In this document: positions 39,880 through 49,807 of the stretch, one piece after another
Layout of the letters: each line of letters starts with the position of its first letter
Numbering within the stretch: position 1 is the stretch's first letter
Assembly: GCA_949825025.1 (NCBI GenBank)
Contig: OX463780.1
Location: forward strand, 24,320,229 to 24,384,228
Direction: 5' to 3'
From: Siphlonurus alternatus
Lineage: Eukaryota; Arthropoda; Insecta; Ephemeroptera; Siphlonuridae
Length of the DNA: 64,000 nucleotides
Position numbers and translations under genes: made by a program
Notes under the pieces: generated by a model
Seen by the model: the letters and a program-made list of their open reading frames with translations, nothing else
Told to the model about the DNA's origin: nothing
Databases searched by the model: none

Positions 39880-42707
39880 GCTTTCATATATGTCACGTAT
39901 TACTATGCAAATTCATATTCGATTCCTCAATTATTAAACCCTCTATTTCCTCTATTTAATTTAAATTTATTAAACTTTTATCTCAATCAATGTTATTTAG
40001 AATGAAAAAAACTCTTATATACTAATTACGAGCTACTGCCAAGCTTGTAAGAGTTTATATATAAGTGCTGCATGGATGTTATGTTTCAAAACTCAATGCA
40101 TGTAATAAAAAATTAAGAAATTTCATAACAGTTTTCCGACTGAAAATTATAGGTTATAGAGGGCGGAAAAAAAGGCGCTTAAAAAGGCAGATTTTTTTTT
40201 GGGAAAAAAAAGGCAAAATAAAAATACTACGATACTCGAATACACGACAAGTATTCGCATATCTACCTGCACAGGCAACAATAAATTTAAATTATCAAAC
40301 TAAAAAAGATAAAAAGAGTATTGTATTAATGAAATGGTGCAAAGTTATGCAACTCTGATTATTTTCAGATATTTGAGAGCACGTACGAGAACAGTTTAAG
40401 GATTATTGTCACTATGGTAATTATTTTTTATGGTAAAAAAATATATAATTTATAGATCAGAACACAGAGAACAAAATGACGAGAACCAAATGACTGTTCA
40501 CTTTTTGAAGTAAAAAAGTAATTATTCAGTCCAATTTTTTAGATATTTAATATTAATTTTTTTAGTTGAAAAAGATGCTGATTTGATTTGACTAATGGCC
40601 GCCAAATTTCTAGTGATATTCGCACTATTTATATCCTGAATATCTCAAAAACTAGACCGACTTTTGCTTCATTCTTTTCGCTGAATATATTTATGTTGTG
40701 CATGTTGTAATGTAAGGAAGGTTTACTATAATTTTCAGAGTGATTCGCCATCTCCTTAGACTAGTGACAATAATCCTTAAAAAATCAAGGAAATTTCAGT
40801 TTTAATGGCCTTGCCTCTTTTTGTTTCGGCAAAGTCCAATAATGTCCTTTCATAACGTCATATAATAACATTTTCATTTACTTACATATTTTTACTAAAA
40901 TATAATTAACGATATTGAATAGGATTATGTCAAAGTAATATTAAATTTATTATATATTTTCTTTACTTAATACATCCTGCTGTTTACTGCTTTATTTATA
41001 GTATAAAAACTTACGTGTATATTTTGAAAACAATTCAATTGATTTTATTTAAAATTTTAAATACAGGTGAAGGTGAAGTAAACATTCAGACTGTATTATA
41101 AATATAATAATTTATAAGCTGTATAAGAAGTGAAGCAAATCGACTATAAAAATGTAAAAGCCAGGTCAAGTTAAGGGTAATTGTATGATATATCTTGTTA
41201 TGCAAATAAACATTCATAACATAGAGACATGGCATTATAAATTTATCTTTAAATATTAGCAATATGAGACACAGATATATAAATAATAAATTAACCTTAA
41301 AATATCATTAAAGGCAAAGAACACTTCAAAAATGTGTTTTATTTTCAGAATTGTTATAGAAATATTAGATTTTTACAGACGACGATGCGTAGCAAAAACC
41401 ATGTGCGCATTCTTAGCGACATCTGCAGCGCGGCATCACGGTACAGTACAAGTCCCGTGGGCGTGCATGACGTGCTAGGAAGTAAAACGCCGCCGGAGAC
41501 GCATGTAGACGGACGAGAGTTAGGGCGCTAAATTCAGCACGTTGGCCAGACAAATGTTTCGGCTCCGAGCGTTGCACGCTACAGATATATCCCAGGAACA
41601 AGAGCCACACGCAAGCGCCAAACTAAACATCTTTTGTCTTATGGTCACTTGATTAAGTTTGGCCCTGACTTTCTAATTCCCAAGGAAAAAATTCCATAAT
41701 CTTATAAAAATATTCGCAGCAAACTTCACATTTATATAATTATAGATGTAATTATGGCAAAACATTACATAGTAAATACATGTATACAGTGCCAATTTAT
41801 TTTACGCAGGTATAAAGACAGCAATTATTTGTCATTATAATTTGTCACATTTCATCCAGCGCGCACAAAATTATAAATCGCGACGCAAAACTGGAGTTTT
41901 TAGTTTTTACGACAGAAATTCTGTAGGTCCTACTGTCGAACAAATTAATTAAGAGTATAAGTTTTATATACATTACACAGTATATTACAATATACAATAT
42001 TCAATATTATTATTTAACAATATTAGTGTTGTTATATAACCATGCAGTTCGCCATTTCTAATACTTTACATTATTATAATTAATTAATTAATTTACATTA
42101 TTGTAGAACACAAGTTATTTTTAGAATATTAAATTGTTGTTTATGTGTAGCTCTCATGATACTAATATAGGCAGCTTTTTCGATTTGATTGATTGATTGA
42201 TTGGTTGGTATTTTTGGTCATGTATGCCCCCAGGCAGCTTTTTCTTTTAGTACTATAATAATTATGTTAATTGGCTTTATAAAAACCAAAAAATATATGT
42301 GCCTGAATTGAGCATGGCGGCCGAAATTAACAAATATTGTAATAAAAAAAATATATTAAATTAACAAATTAGAAATTCAAAGAAACAAAAGTTAAGTACT
42401 GCATGATGTGATTAAATAATAGCACCATACATTAAGGTGGAGATAATACCATATAATAAATAATACCTAATTCTTTAGTTTGTATCTCCATGGGAAAGCC
42501 CTATACTGAAAATTAAAAAAAATTAATTTAAAAAAATAATCTTGTTAATTTTTTTGAAATTTTTTGTGTGGATTTCAGGCACTAAAATCTGCCTCTCAAA
42601 AAAAAAAAATCAGAATTTTTGTGAATTTGTGAAGGTTTACATGTTAATCAAGGAGACTACGTCAACAGCTGATTCGTATTATCTCTACCTTAAATTAAGC
42701 CAAAAAA

Positions 42708-43091
42708 GGTCGAGCGTGGCGCAGTGCATTAACCGGTATTCGTTAGATTACCGAAGCCAAGCAACGTCGAGCGTGGTTAGTGCTTGAATATAGGTGACGT
42801 GTCCAGCAAAACACGCGATGCTTTCTCCCTGTGGGGTAAATTCATCTCGCTTTCCACCCAGTGCAGTGATGCACTTGTGGATGCACTTGTGTGTGGTTCC
42901 CCATGCTTTGGACATCGCTTTGGTCCATTGATAAAAAGTGGAGGTCCTAACTGAGGTTTTCCACGGTTCCCTCAGTCTCACCTCAGCGAATGCTTGGACG
43001 CGTAACAGGCCGTGGCCACTATCCTTTTATCACTACCCATTACCCCGCCGCGAGCTGTAAGCTCTTAGGGGTGTATCCTTGTAAAAAAAAA
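42708..43091 (+). mobile_element. 5S-rRNA-derived SINE (SINE3 type), about 384 bp
   Basis: Bases 42739-42800 match the internal promoter region of 5S rRNA: CCGAAGCCAAGCAACGTCGA (A-box part), GCGTGGTTAGTGCTTGAATA and GGTGACG (C-box part, with a short insertion). A unique body follows, ending CTCTTAGGGGTGTATCCTTG and then an A-run. The 3' third recurs, inverted, at 55927-56075, which shows it is dispersed. SINEs of this type are transcribed by RNA polymerase III and mobilised by a partner LINE. No clear target duplication was seen. Confidence 0.75.
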
Positions 43092-43905
43092 CATGAGTAA
43101 CTATAATATGTTCTTATTTGCAATAAAATTTAAAAGAACATTTCAAAAAGTGGTATACATATCCGTTATTCCGGCTGCTATAGCTGCTGCAGCTATATAT
43201 ATATTTATGATATCATTGAGAATGTAATTATTCTCTATGGGAATATGCAAGGTTTTAAAATTTAATATTCATATAATTTATTTTATTTTTTTATTATTTT
43301 ATAAACCCTTCAAGCAAGTAATACTTTAATAATTATGTAAGTATATATATCTATAATCATGTTTACAGTATTATATATAATATAATAAAAAATAAAAAAT
43401 GTAATAGCAAAATTATTAAATTATACTTAAAAAGTGTATTTTGATACAATTATGATGAATGATGAATGTTATATATGAATAACTTTGAGTTTACAAAAAT
43501 AAAACTTATAAATCACTTTTATCACCACGCGCATATATTAAACTCAAATTTTCAAGAAAAATGGCAACATAATTTTCTGGCACCTTGTCAAGGGTAAATG
43601 GGAAGCAATGACGCGTCTAAAATTATATATTCAACATCGAGTCTAATTATAGAGCGCGATATCAAAATAAACTTGACAAGTACGGCCGAAATCTCTACGT
43701 CCTTTACCAGCGTAGCTTCAAGCCAGCATTGTACGTATACTATGGATTATGGCTGAGGTTCAATACGTTGATAAAATGAGCAACCACTTGAAATCACTGA
43801 AAACTATCAATAATAAAAGTATACATCGTCGTGTTCATTGTCTCTACTGATAATGATAAAATTTGGAGTTTAAATATGTGAAACATGAACAATGTAGCCT
43901 ATAAC

Positions 43906-45278
43906 TGTAACTTCCCTACTTTTTATGTCTTAATTATAATGCTTTACTTCAGTTTTAACCTTCTCAATTTGCTTTTAAATTTTTGGTGCACCCAATAAAT
44001 ATTGGGAGGTACCAACCATATTAAATAAACAGCTGTCCTGTTCCCGCCAAATCTATGCACATATTGTGAACGTAAACAAAATATTTTCTTTAATTTATTA
44101 TTATAACAAAAGTAAAAATTCCCCAACTAAACCTATTAGCACTGTTCATAGTAAATTTTATTTACTTTCTTTTAAATGATATATGAGCTCATTATTACGT
44201 ATATTTGTTGTGCAATCTCATATTTACTAAACTTCCCTCCTATGCATACCAGTGCATATTAAATAACAGTTCATCGTTAATTTTTCGTTTCATGTAAAAC
44301 AGTTAATATATTTTTATAAATAATTATTTCAAGTGTGCATAGAAGTATACTGTTAATCATAAAAGTTGTTTTTCTTGTAAATATAAATAATGTAAAATCG
44401 TATATTGCCGGCTCGCAAAACGAGCCGTAATTCATACAATTTGCTTACCTAATTATGTAAAAAAGCTGCATAATAGTATTGTCTAATTTGTCACATGCAA
44501 TTTATTATGTTTTCTATTATTTAACGTCAATATTGATTTATTGAAAGTGTGAAGAATTTTCCACAAAACTAGGGAAGTGACATAACAGCAATAATACTCA
44601 AAAGGTGGCAACACTAAAATTCCAGGTAAACAATAGACACAGCTGACCGAGGGCACCGAGGTTATAAAAGCTCGTGCCCAAAAATGTCAAGTCAGTCCTT
44701 GCGGTTGATTCACTGCGGCGCCACGCTGCTGGTCCCGCGACGGCTCACATTCCTTTGTTCGGTGAATTTCATAGTTCTGTCTACAGGTGGCGTTTGTTGC
44801 TTATCCACCCGCTGGTAATCAACAAAATCACCTGGTAGAATCGGGTGCTGTCTGTTTAGATCTTCATTGTGTTTCTGCTACGTGATTTACTTCAAGATTA
44901 TTCAACGTCCTATCAATTAAGTATTAATTATATCACATTTGTCTTCTATCATAATTATTAAATTAAGCTACAGTATAAAATCATAATAATATTAATATTG
45001 TCAATAGAGTATTTTTCCCAGTTTATTTGTTTTACATGCAATAAAATAGAGTCAGTGTTTGTTGATTAAATTATAATCTTTTAATTTATAATATGCACCC
45101 ATTCCTATATAAAAATAATATAAAGATAATAAGAAGAAGTGCGCTTAGTTGAATTTAAGCTAGTGGTAAAGTAATTGCCAGATTGGGAACCCACCCACGC
45201 TCTCCTCCTCTCGCCCCCTAGACAACTTGAGGCCCATCTATCAGTTACGACGAGGGGAGGAAGTTAGGGTCCGTTTCA
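43906..45278 (+). repeat. 5' LTR
   Basis: TG...CA ends and a length identical to the 3' LTR. The inferred U3 runs to about 44693, R begins at the initiator near 44694, and AATAAA is at 45040. It includes a small hairpin CGGCTCG-CAAAA-CGAGCCG at about 44409-44428. Confidence 0.95.
44663..44697 (+). promoter_or_regulatory. LTR core promoter: TATA box plus initiator
   Basis: TATAAAA at 44663-44669 is followed by the arthropod-type initiator TCAGTC with its A at 44694, 31 bases downstream, the canonical spacing. The copy in the 3' LTR is at 49188-49222. Confidence 0.6.
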
Positions 45279-45282
45279 CCCT

Positions 45283-45301
45283 TGGTGGCCGTGTCCGGGA
45301 T
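45283..45301 (+). other. Primer-binding site
   Basis: TGGTGGCCGTGTCCGGGAT lies 4 nt after the 5' LTR. It is the complement of a plausible tRNA 3' end: CCA, a discriminator A, a 7-nt acceptor strand, the T-stem CCGGA and the start of the T-loop. The isotype was not assigned. Confidence 0.6.
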
Positions 45302-45571
45302 TAGGGTAACCTTGTCGTGCTCGCACGCAGGTCTGCTCGCCCGAGCGTGTCATTTACACTCGAAAGAGTGTACAGTAGCGTTACGCCGAAACTTCATGTA
45401 CGATTATCTTCTCAATACCAAGTTAAGTGAACACAATAAGTGAAAGCAGTGTTAAGTGGAAATTGTTTTGATGTGGGGGTAGTTTTTGTCGGTGCTATCA
45501 TATACTGGCATTATTCCTCCTCCCACTTTCGACCCAGCGTCGACAAGACGAGTTTCACAAAACCTTCAGCG

Positions 45572-47620
45572 ATGACGACAAAGAGTGGTGCTTCAACCTT
45601 CCCGGGGGAGCAAGAAGTACCCAGGGGGCAAGACTTGGAGGGTCAAGCCCCACAACGGCACGCGGAGCAACCTCTGAGGCCACCGAGTAGGGTGTGTCAT
45701 CACGATTCATCGGAAATGAGTCGGGGCTTGTGGATAAGCCAAGAGGGTCAGTCAGTCTCCGCGGAGCACGGACTTTTCTCACAACCGCGTGCGGGCGGGG
45801 GTGGGAGAACGAGCCGTTGGCCGCCCCGTGAGGAGGCCGGTAGGGGTCGCAATGTCGGACCTGACGCGATTCCTACGCACTTTGGTGACCTATCAGCAAG
45901 GACGCCATATGTGCTTTACCCAGCTGAATTTGGAGACAGTTCGCATTACACGACGAACAACCTACACTTCGAGCATACTGAAATGCATCGCGCAATGATA
46001 CATCGAGAGAGAGGAAACCAAGCAACCACCTCAACTATCGACATTCTGCAAAACAACCCTGCTGCTTACCAACCCCTACAAAGTCAACGAGTTTACGACA
46101 GATTTGCTAATTTAAATTTGCAATCCGTGAATGAAGAACAATGTGACAGTGAAAATTATAATTATCGCCAAGAATATTTCAAGACACGAAATGCTATTGA
46201 GGGAACTGTGGAAACCGAGTTCACTCTAGCATATAGACATGAAGATACTCAACCAGTTCTCACACAAGGCTATGCCAGCCAAGAGCGGCACAACCTAACC
46301 CGACACCCTGAACACCCACCTAACCACCCCCATAGTCAACTATACAAGACTACTACAAAAGCGTCACCGACTGATAACAATCAAAATAATTATTATTCGC
46401 CTGTTTCTTCACAACAAGCAAATCGATTTAATTCTCCAACCGAAAACAATCACCACCCCCCACCCCTGAACTTACAGTATCGTAACAGTAATACCTTAAC
46501 ACCCTTCCAACCCCTGTCTCATCAACCCTTCCGGTCTCCTTCAGCAGTACGTTGTGATAATTTAATTGAGCGACCATATGATTTTATCTCAGCTGCATTG
46601 GAAGTCGAGACCAGGGGGTTAAATCAAACAGTGCTGCAAGTACAGTCTCAGTCAAAAATAATGCCACCTCTTCAAACAAATGAAACATATCAGTTCGGTG
46701 CAAATTTTAATCAATTAAACCAACGAGGAAAAGGACGCCCGCTGGCTCAGTCAGCGTCAGGCACCATTCCTCCCCCACTTTTCAACAACCAAATGCAGGG
46801 ATCAGGCTACCAGCCGCGTATTTCCGCATGTGTTGTTCAACCCCCTACTTACCAAACCTACCCCCGAACATTCCCTGCGCCCACATCACGGCAGGTGCCA
46901 CAGCAAATGCCAAGTCTCCGCTTACCGTTGCCTACATATAGTGGCCGCAGAGATAAACTCACCCCAACCGAATTTATCAGTGCATTCGAACTATACGCTC
47001 GTTCTAGCACCTATGTTCCTCAAGCCATACTTATCTCTGAGATGCCATCAGCATTAAAGGGTGATGCTAATTGTTGGTGGAATTTGCATGGCGGATTCTA
47101 CAACTGGGACATTTTTATAGGTGAATTTATGCGTGAATTTGCCGAGCCAAATTACCAGGAGCTACTGTGGAAACAACTCGAAGAAAGAATTCAACTCCCT
47201 GGAGAGACGCTCCCAGAATTTATCACAGTAATCGCAGCATTTTTCAGACGTCTTAATATACCAGTAACAGAGTCTGAGAAAGTACATCGAGTGTTAACCC
47301 AAATGTTACCCGAGTATTATTACTATACTCACGGACGAACTTACCATAGTTTGTACGAGCTCGCCAGAGATGCACGCGACATCCAAGATTTAATTTTGCA
47401 ACAACGAATGTCTCACACCCTCCCTTTTGCCAGCTACTCGGCGGAGCCATACAGTACAAGTACTGAGGTAGCAGGAACCCCATCCCCAGCGTCACGCACC
47501 TCAACGCCCACCTTTCTCGATGACACCCGTCAACCTACTGCAAAGCGGGAGACAGGGGGTCGAGATTCAAATAATCAACGACCTCAAATTACCCCCCAGC
47601 AGGAGCCAAAAAACGTGTAG
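45572..47620 (+). CDS. gag: Gag-like protein, 682 aa
   Basis: ATG at 45572, TAG at 47618; the same frame is open back to a GTG at 45440. The first ~450 residues are rich in Gln, Asn, Pro, Tyr and Ser. Residues ~450-620 are capsid-like, of the Retrotrans_gag type: LPTYSGRRDKLTPTEFISAF, GDANCWWNLHGGFYNWDIFI and FAEPNYQELLWKQL show the usual W...W...F..F spacing. There is no CCHC zinc knuckle. Base composition is far less AT-rich than the surroundings. The stop codon lies two codons after a frameshift heptamer, so most Gag should end here and a fraction may be extended. Confidence 0.85.
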   Translation: MTTKSGASTFPGEQEVPRGQDLEGQAPQRHAEQPLRPPSRVCHHDSSEMSRGLWISQEGQSVSAEHGLFSQPRAGGGGRTSRWPPREEAGRGRNVGPDAIPTHFGDLSARTPYVLYPAEFGDSSHYTTNNLHFEHTEMHRAMIHRERGNQATTSTIDILQNNPAAYQPLQSQRVYDRFANLNLQSVNEEQCDSENYNYRQEYFKTRNAIEGTVETEFTLAYRHEDTQPVLTQGYASQERHNLTRHPEHPPNHPHSQLYKTTTKASPTDNNQNNYYSPVSSQQANRFNSPTENNHHPPPLNLQYRNSNTLTPFQPLSHQPFRSPSAVRCDNLIERPYDFISAALEVETRGLNQTVLQVQSQSKIMPPLQTNETYQFGANFNQLNQRGKGRPLAQSASGTIPPPLFNNQMQGSGYQPRISACVVQPPTYQTYPRTFPAPTSRQVPQQMPSLRLPLPTYSGRRDKLTPTEFISAFELYARSSTYVPQAILISEMPSALKGDANCWWNLHGGFYNWDIFIGEFMREFAEPNYQELLWKQLEERIQLPGETLPEFITVIAAFFRRLNIPVTESEKVHRVLTQMLPEYYYYTHGRTYHSLYELARDARDIQDLILQQRMSHTLPFASYSAEPYSTSTEVAGTPSPASRTSTPTFLDDTRQPTAKRETGGRDSNNQRPQITPQQEPKNV

Positions 47621-47655
47621 AGACCCTCACGCAATCAAAACGTCAGCGTGAGGGT
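47608..47655 (+). promoter_or_regulatory. Predicted -1 programmed ribosomal frameshift signal
   Basis: The slippery heptamer A AAA AAC (47608-47614) is in the correct register to the Gag frame (AAA AAC codons), followed by GTG and the 0-frame TAG. After 8 nt comes a perfect 10-bp stem: ACCCTCACGC (47623-47632) and GCGTGAGGGT (47646-47655), with a 13-nt loop. This is the standard X XXY YYZ plus spacer plus stem layout. Confidence 0.8.
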
Positions 47656-48030
47656 GAAGAACGCTGTGCGACAAAAAGACGCAACAGAAAAAGGAAAAGA
47701 TTTTGGAAGAGACAAAGGAAAAGGTTAAGGGAAGCAAACTCATCATCATGCCCTGCCATACCTAACCTTACAATACCTATTAAAACCCCGCCAGTGCAGC
47801 ACAACAACCCACTGCAACGTGGCTCTTCAAAATCTGAACCCGACTATAATTTACTAGCAACCATGTCACCCCAAAATCGACCACGACAAAAAGATAATTC
47901 TTCAGTAGTGATGGGAAGAAACCAAACAACAGCTCCTCTTTTCACCAAGAAGAAAAAGGGAAGACTTAAAAACAAGTCAACTCCCCCGAATGAGCTTCTG
48001 TTCACGAACTGCGCTGTCCTAGTTCAGTGA
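47611..48030 (+). CDS. -1-frame basic extension reached by frameshift
   Basis: The -1 frame is open from the slippery site to TGA at 48028, about 139 codons. It begins with an Arg/Lys-rich stretch (KRRNRKRKRFWKRQRKR), suited to nucleic-acid binding, and later contains TKKKKGRLKNKS. It has no protease or RT motifs. The basic region may replace the nucleocapsid zinc knuckle missing from Gag (inference). It has no strong ATG at its start, supporting expression by frameshift only. Confidence 0.6.
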   Translation, partial: KRVETLTQSKRQREGEERCATKRRNRKRKRFWKRQRKRLREANSSSCPAIPNLTIPIKTPPVQHNNPLQRGSSKSEPDYNLLATMSPQNRPRQKDNSSVVMGRNQTTAPLFTKKKKGRLKNKSTPPNELLFTNCAVLVQ

Positions 48031-48419
48031 TAAGCAAAGCTCCCCCCATCATCATCACCCACAGTTACCTAAACAAATAAATTATGCCATATCATGCCCC
48101 GACCCCATTCATGTACCAGTAAGCCTAAGCATCACATGCCAAGATGGCTTCAATGTTCCCCTAGTCTTCAGATCAGCCTAAGCATCAAATGCCATGATGG
48201 CTGCAACGTTCAATGAGCTACGGGCTACGGATATTACTTCAGCTTGCAGTCCAAGATGTTCCCAATCAACACTTACAGAAAGGGCAGAAGCATGGTAAAT
48301 CAAGCTTGGATCTAATTTGTTTAATATGATAATTGTTCATTGTGTTTATTTTTCAGTTGTCATAAAAAGTAGAGTGTTACTTTTTGTTGTAAATTTCAAA
48401 ATAGTATTTCCAAATTTAC
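48031..48419 (+). other. Non-coding 3' internal region of the LTR element
   Basis: No ORF. It contains two direct copies of a ~45-bp unit (CAGTAAGCCTAAGCATCACA... and GATCAGCCTAAGCATCAAAT...) at about 48118-48215. Confidence 0.5.
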
Positions 48420-48427
48420 AAAGGGGG
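48420..48427 (+). other. Polypurine tract
   Basis: AAAGGGGG three bases before the 3' LTR, the expected plus-strand priming site. Confidence 0.7.
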
Positions 48428-48430
48428 TAA

Positions 48431-49803
48431 TGTAACTTCCCTACTTTTTATGTCTTAATTATAATGCTTTACTTCAGTTTTAACCTTCTCAATTTGCTTT
48501 TAAATTTTTGGTGCACCCAATAAATATTGGGAGGTACCAACCATATTAAATAAACAGCTGTCCTGTTCCCGCCAAATCTATGCACATATTGTGAACGTAA
48601 ACAAAATATTTTCTTTAATTTATTATTATAACAAAAGTAAAAATTCCCCAACTAAACCTATTAGCACTGTTCATAGTAAATTTTATTTACTTTCTTTTAA
48701 ATGATATATGAGCTCATTATTACGTATATTTGTTGTGCAATCTCATATTTACTAAACTTCCCTCCTATGCATACCAGTGCATATTAAATAACAGTTCATC
48801 GTTAATTTTTCGTTTCATGTAAAACAGTTAATATATTTTTATAAATAATTATTTCAAGTGTGCATAGAAGTATACTGTTAATCATAAAAGTTGTTTTTCT
48901 TGTAAATATAAATAATGTAAAATCGTATATTGCCGGCTCGCAAAACGAGCCGTAATTCATACAATTTGCTTACCTAATTATGTAAAAAAGCTGCATAATA
49001 GTATTGTCTAATTTGTCACATGCAATTTATTATGTTTTCTATTATTTAACGTCAATATTGATTTATTGAAAGTGTGAAGAATTTTCCACAAAACTAGGGA
49101 AGTGACATAACAGCAATAATACTCAAAAGGTGGCAACACTAAAATTCCAGGTAAACAATAGACACAGCTGACCGAGGGCACCGAGGTTATAAAAGCTCGT
49201 GCCCAAAAATGTCAAGTCAGTCCTTGCGGTTGATTCACTGCGGCGCCACGCTGCTGGTCCCGCGACGGCTCACATTCCTTTGTTCGGTGAATTTCATAGT
49301 TCTGTCTACAGGTGGCGTTTGTTGCTTATCCACCCGCTGGTAATCAACAAAATCACCTGGTAGAATCGGGTGCTGTCTGTTTAGATCTTCATTGTGTTTC
49401 TGCTACGTGATTTACTTCAAGATTATTCAACGTCCTATCAATTAAGTATTAATTATATCACATTTGTCTTCTATCATAATTATTAAATTAAGCTACAGTA
49501 TAAAATCATAATAATATTAATATTGTCAATAGAGTATTTTTCCCAGTTTATTTGTTTTACATGCAATAAAATAGAGTCAGTGTTTGTTGATTAAATTATA
49601 ATCTTTTAATTTATAATATGCACCCATTCCTATATAAAAATAATATAAAGATAATAAGAAGAAGTGCGCTTAGTTGAATTTAAGCTAGTGGTAAAGTAAT
49701 TGCCAGATTGGGAACCCACCCACGCTCTCCTCCTCTCGCCCCCTAGACAACTTGAGGCCCATCTATCAGTTACGACGAGGGGAGGAAGTTAGGGTCCGTT
49801 TCA
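48431..49803 (+). repeat. 3' LTR
   Basis: Same 1,373-bp sequence as the 5' LTR; AATAAA at 49565-49570 is the likely poly(A) signal of the element transcript. Confidence 0.95.
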
Positions 49804-49807
49804 TAAC

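Larger units (their letters stand above)
39575..43905. other. Intergenic or 5'-intron sequence upstream of the PPPDE-PUL coding start
   Basis: It contains (TA)n at 39798-39879, a GC-rich patch at 41385-41625, a GATT tetranucleotide run near 42186-42203 and the 5S-type SINE (42708-43091, listed separately). No exon was recognised. Confidence 0.4.
43906..49803 (+). mobile_element. Complete Gag-only LTR retrotransposon (Ty3/gypsy-like), 5.9 kb
   Basis: Two 1,373-bp direct repeats (43906-45278, 48431-49803) start TGTAACTTCC and end GTCCGTTTCA. No difference between them was noticed by eye. TAAC flanks both sides (43902-43905, 49804-49807), a 4-bp target duplication. The primer-binding site is at 45283-45301 and the polypurine tract at 48420-48427. 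The 3.15-kb internal part encodes only a Gag-like protein plus a -1-frame extension. There is no protease, RT, RNase H or integrase, so it must use enzymes from another element. Identical LTRs imply a recent insertion. Gag-only elements of this kind (TR-GAG) are known in plants. Confidence 0.9.

Noticed and set aside
43944..44126. Identical 60-codon minus-strand frame in each LTR
   Set aside because: It lies in the U3 region and is duplicated only because the LTRs are; no coding evidence.
45440..45571. Longer Gag start at a GTG
   Set aside because: GTG starts are not expected; the first in-frame ATG at 45572 is used instead.
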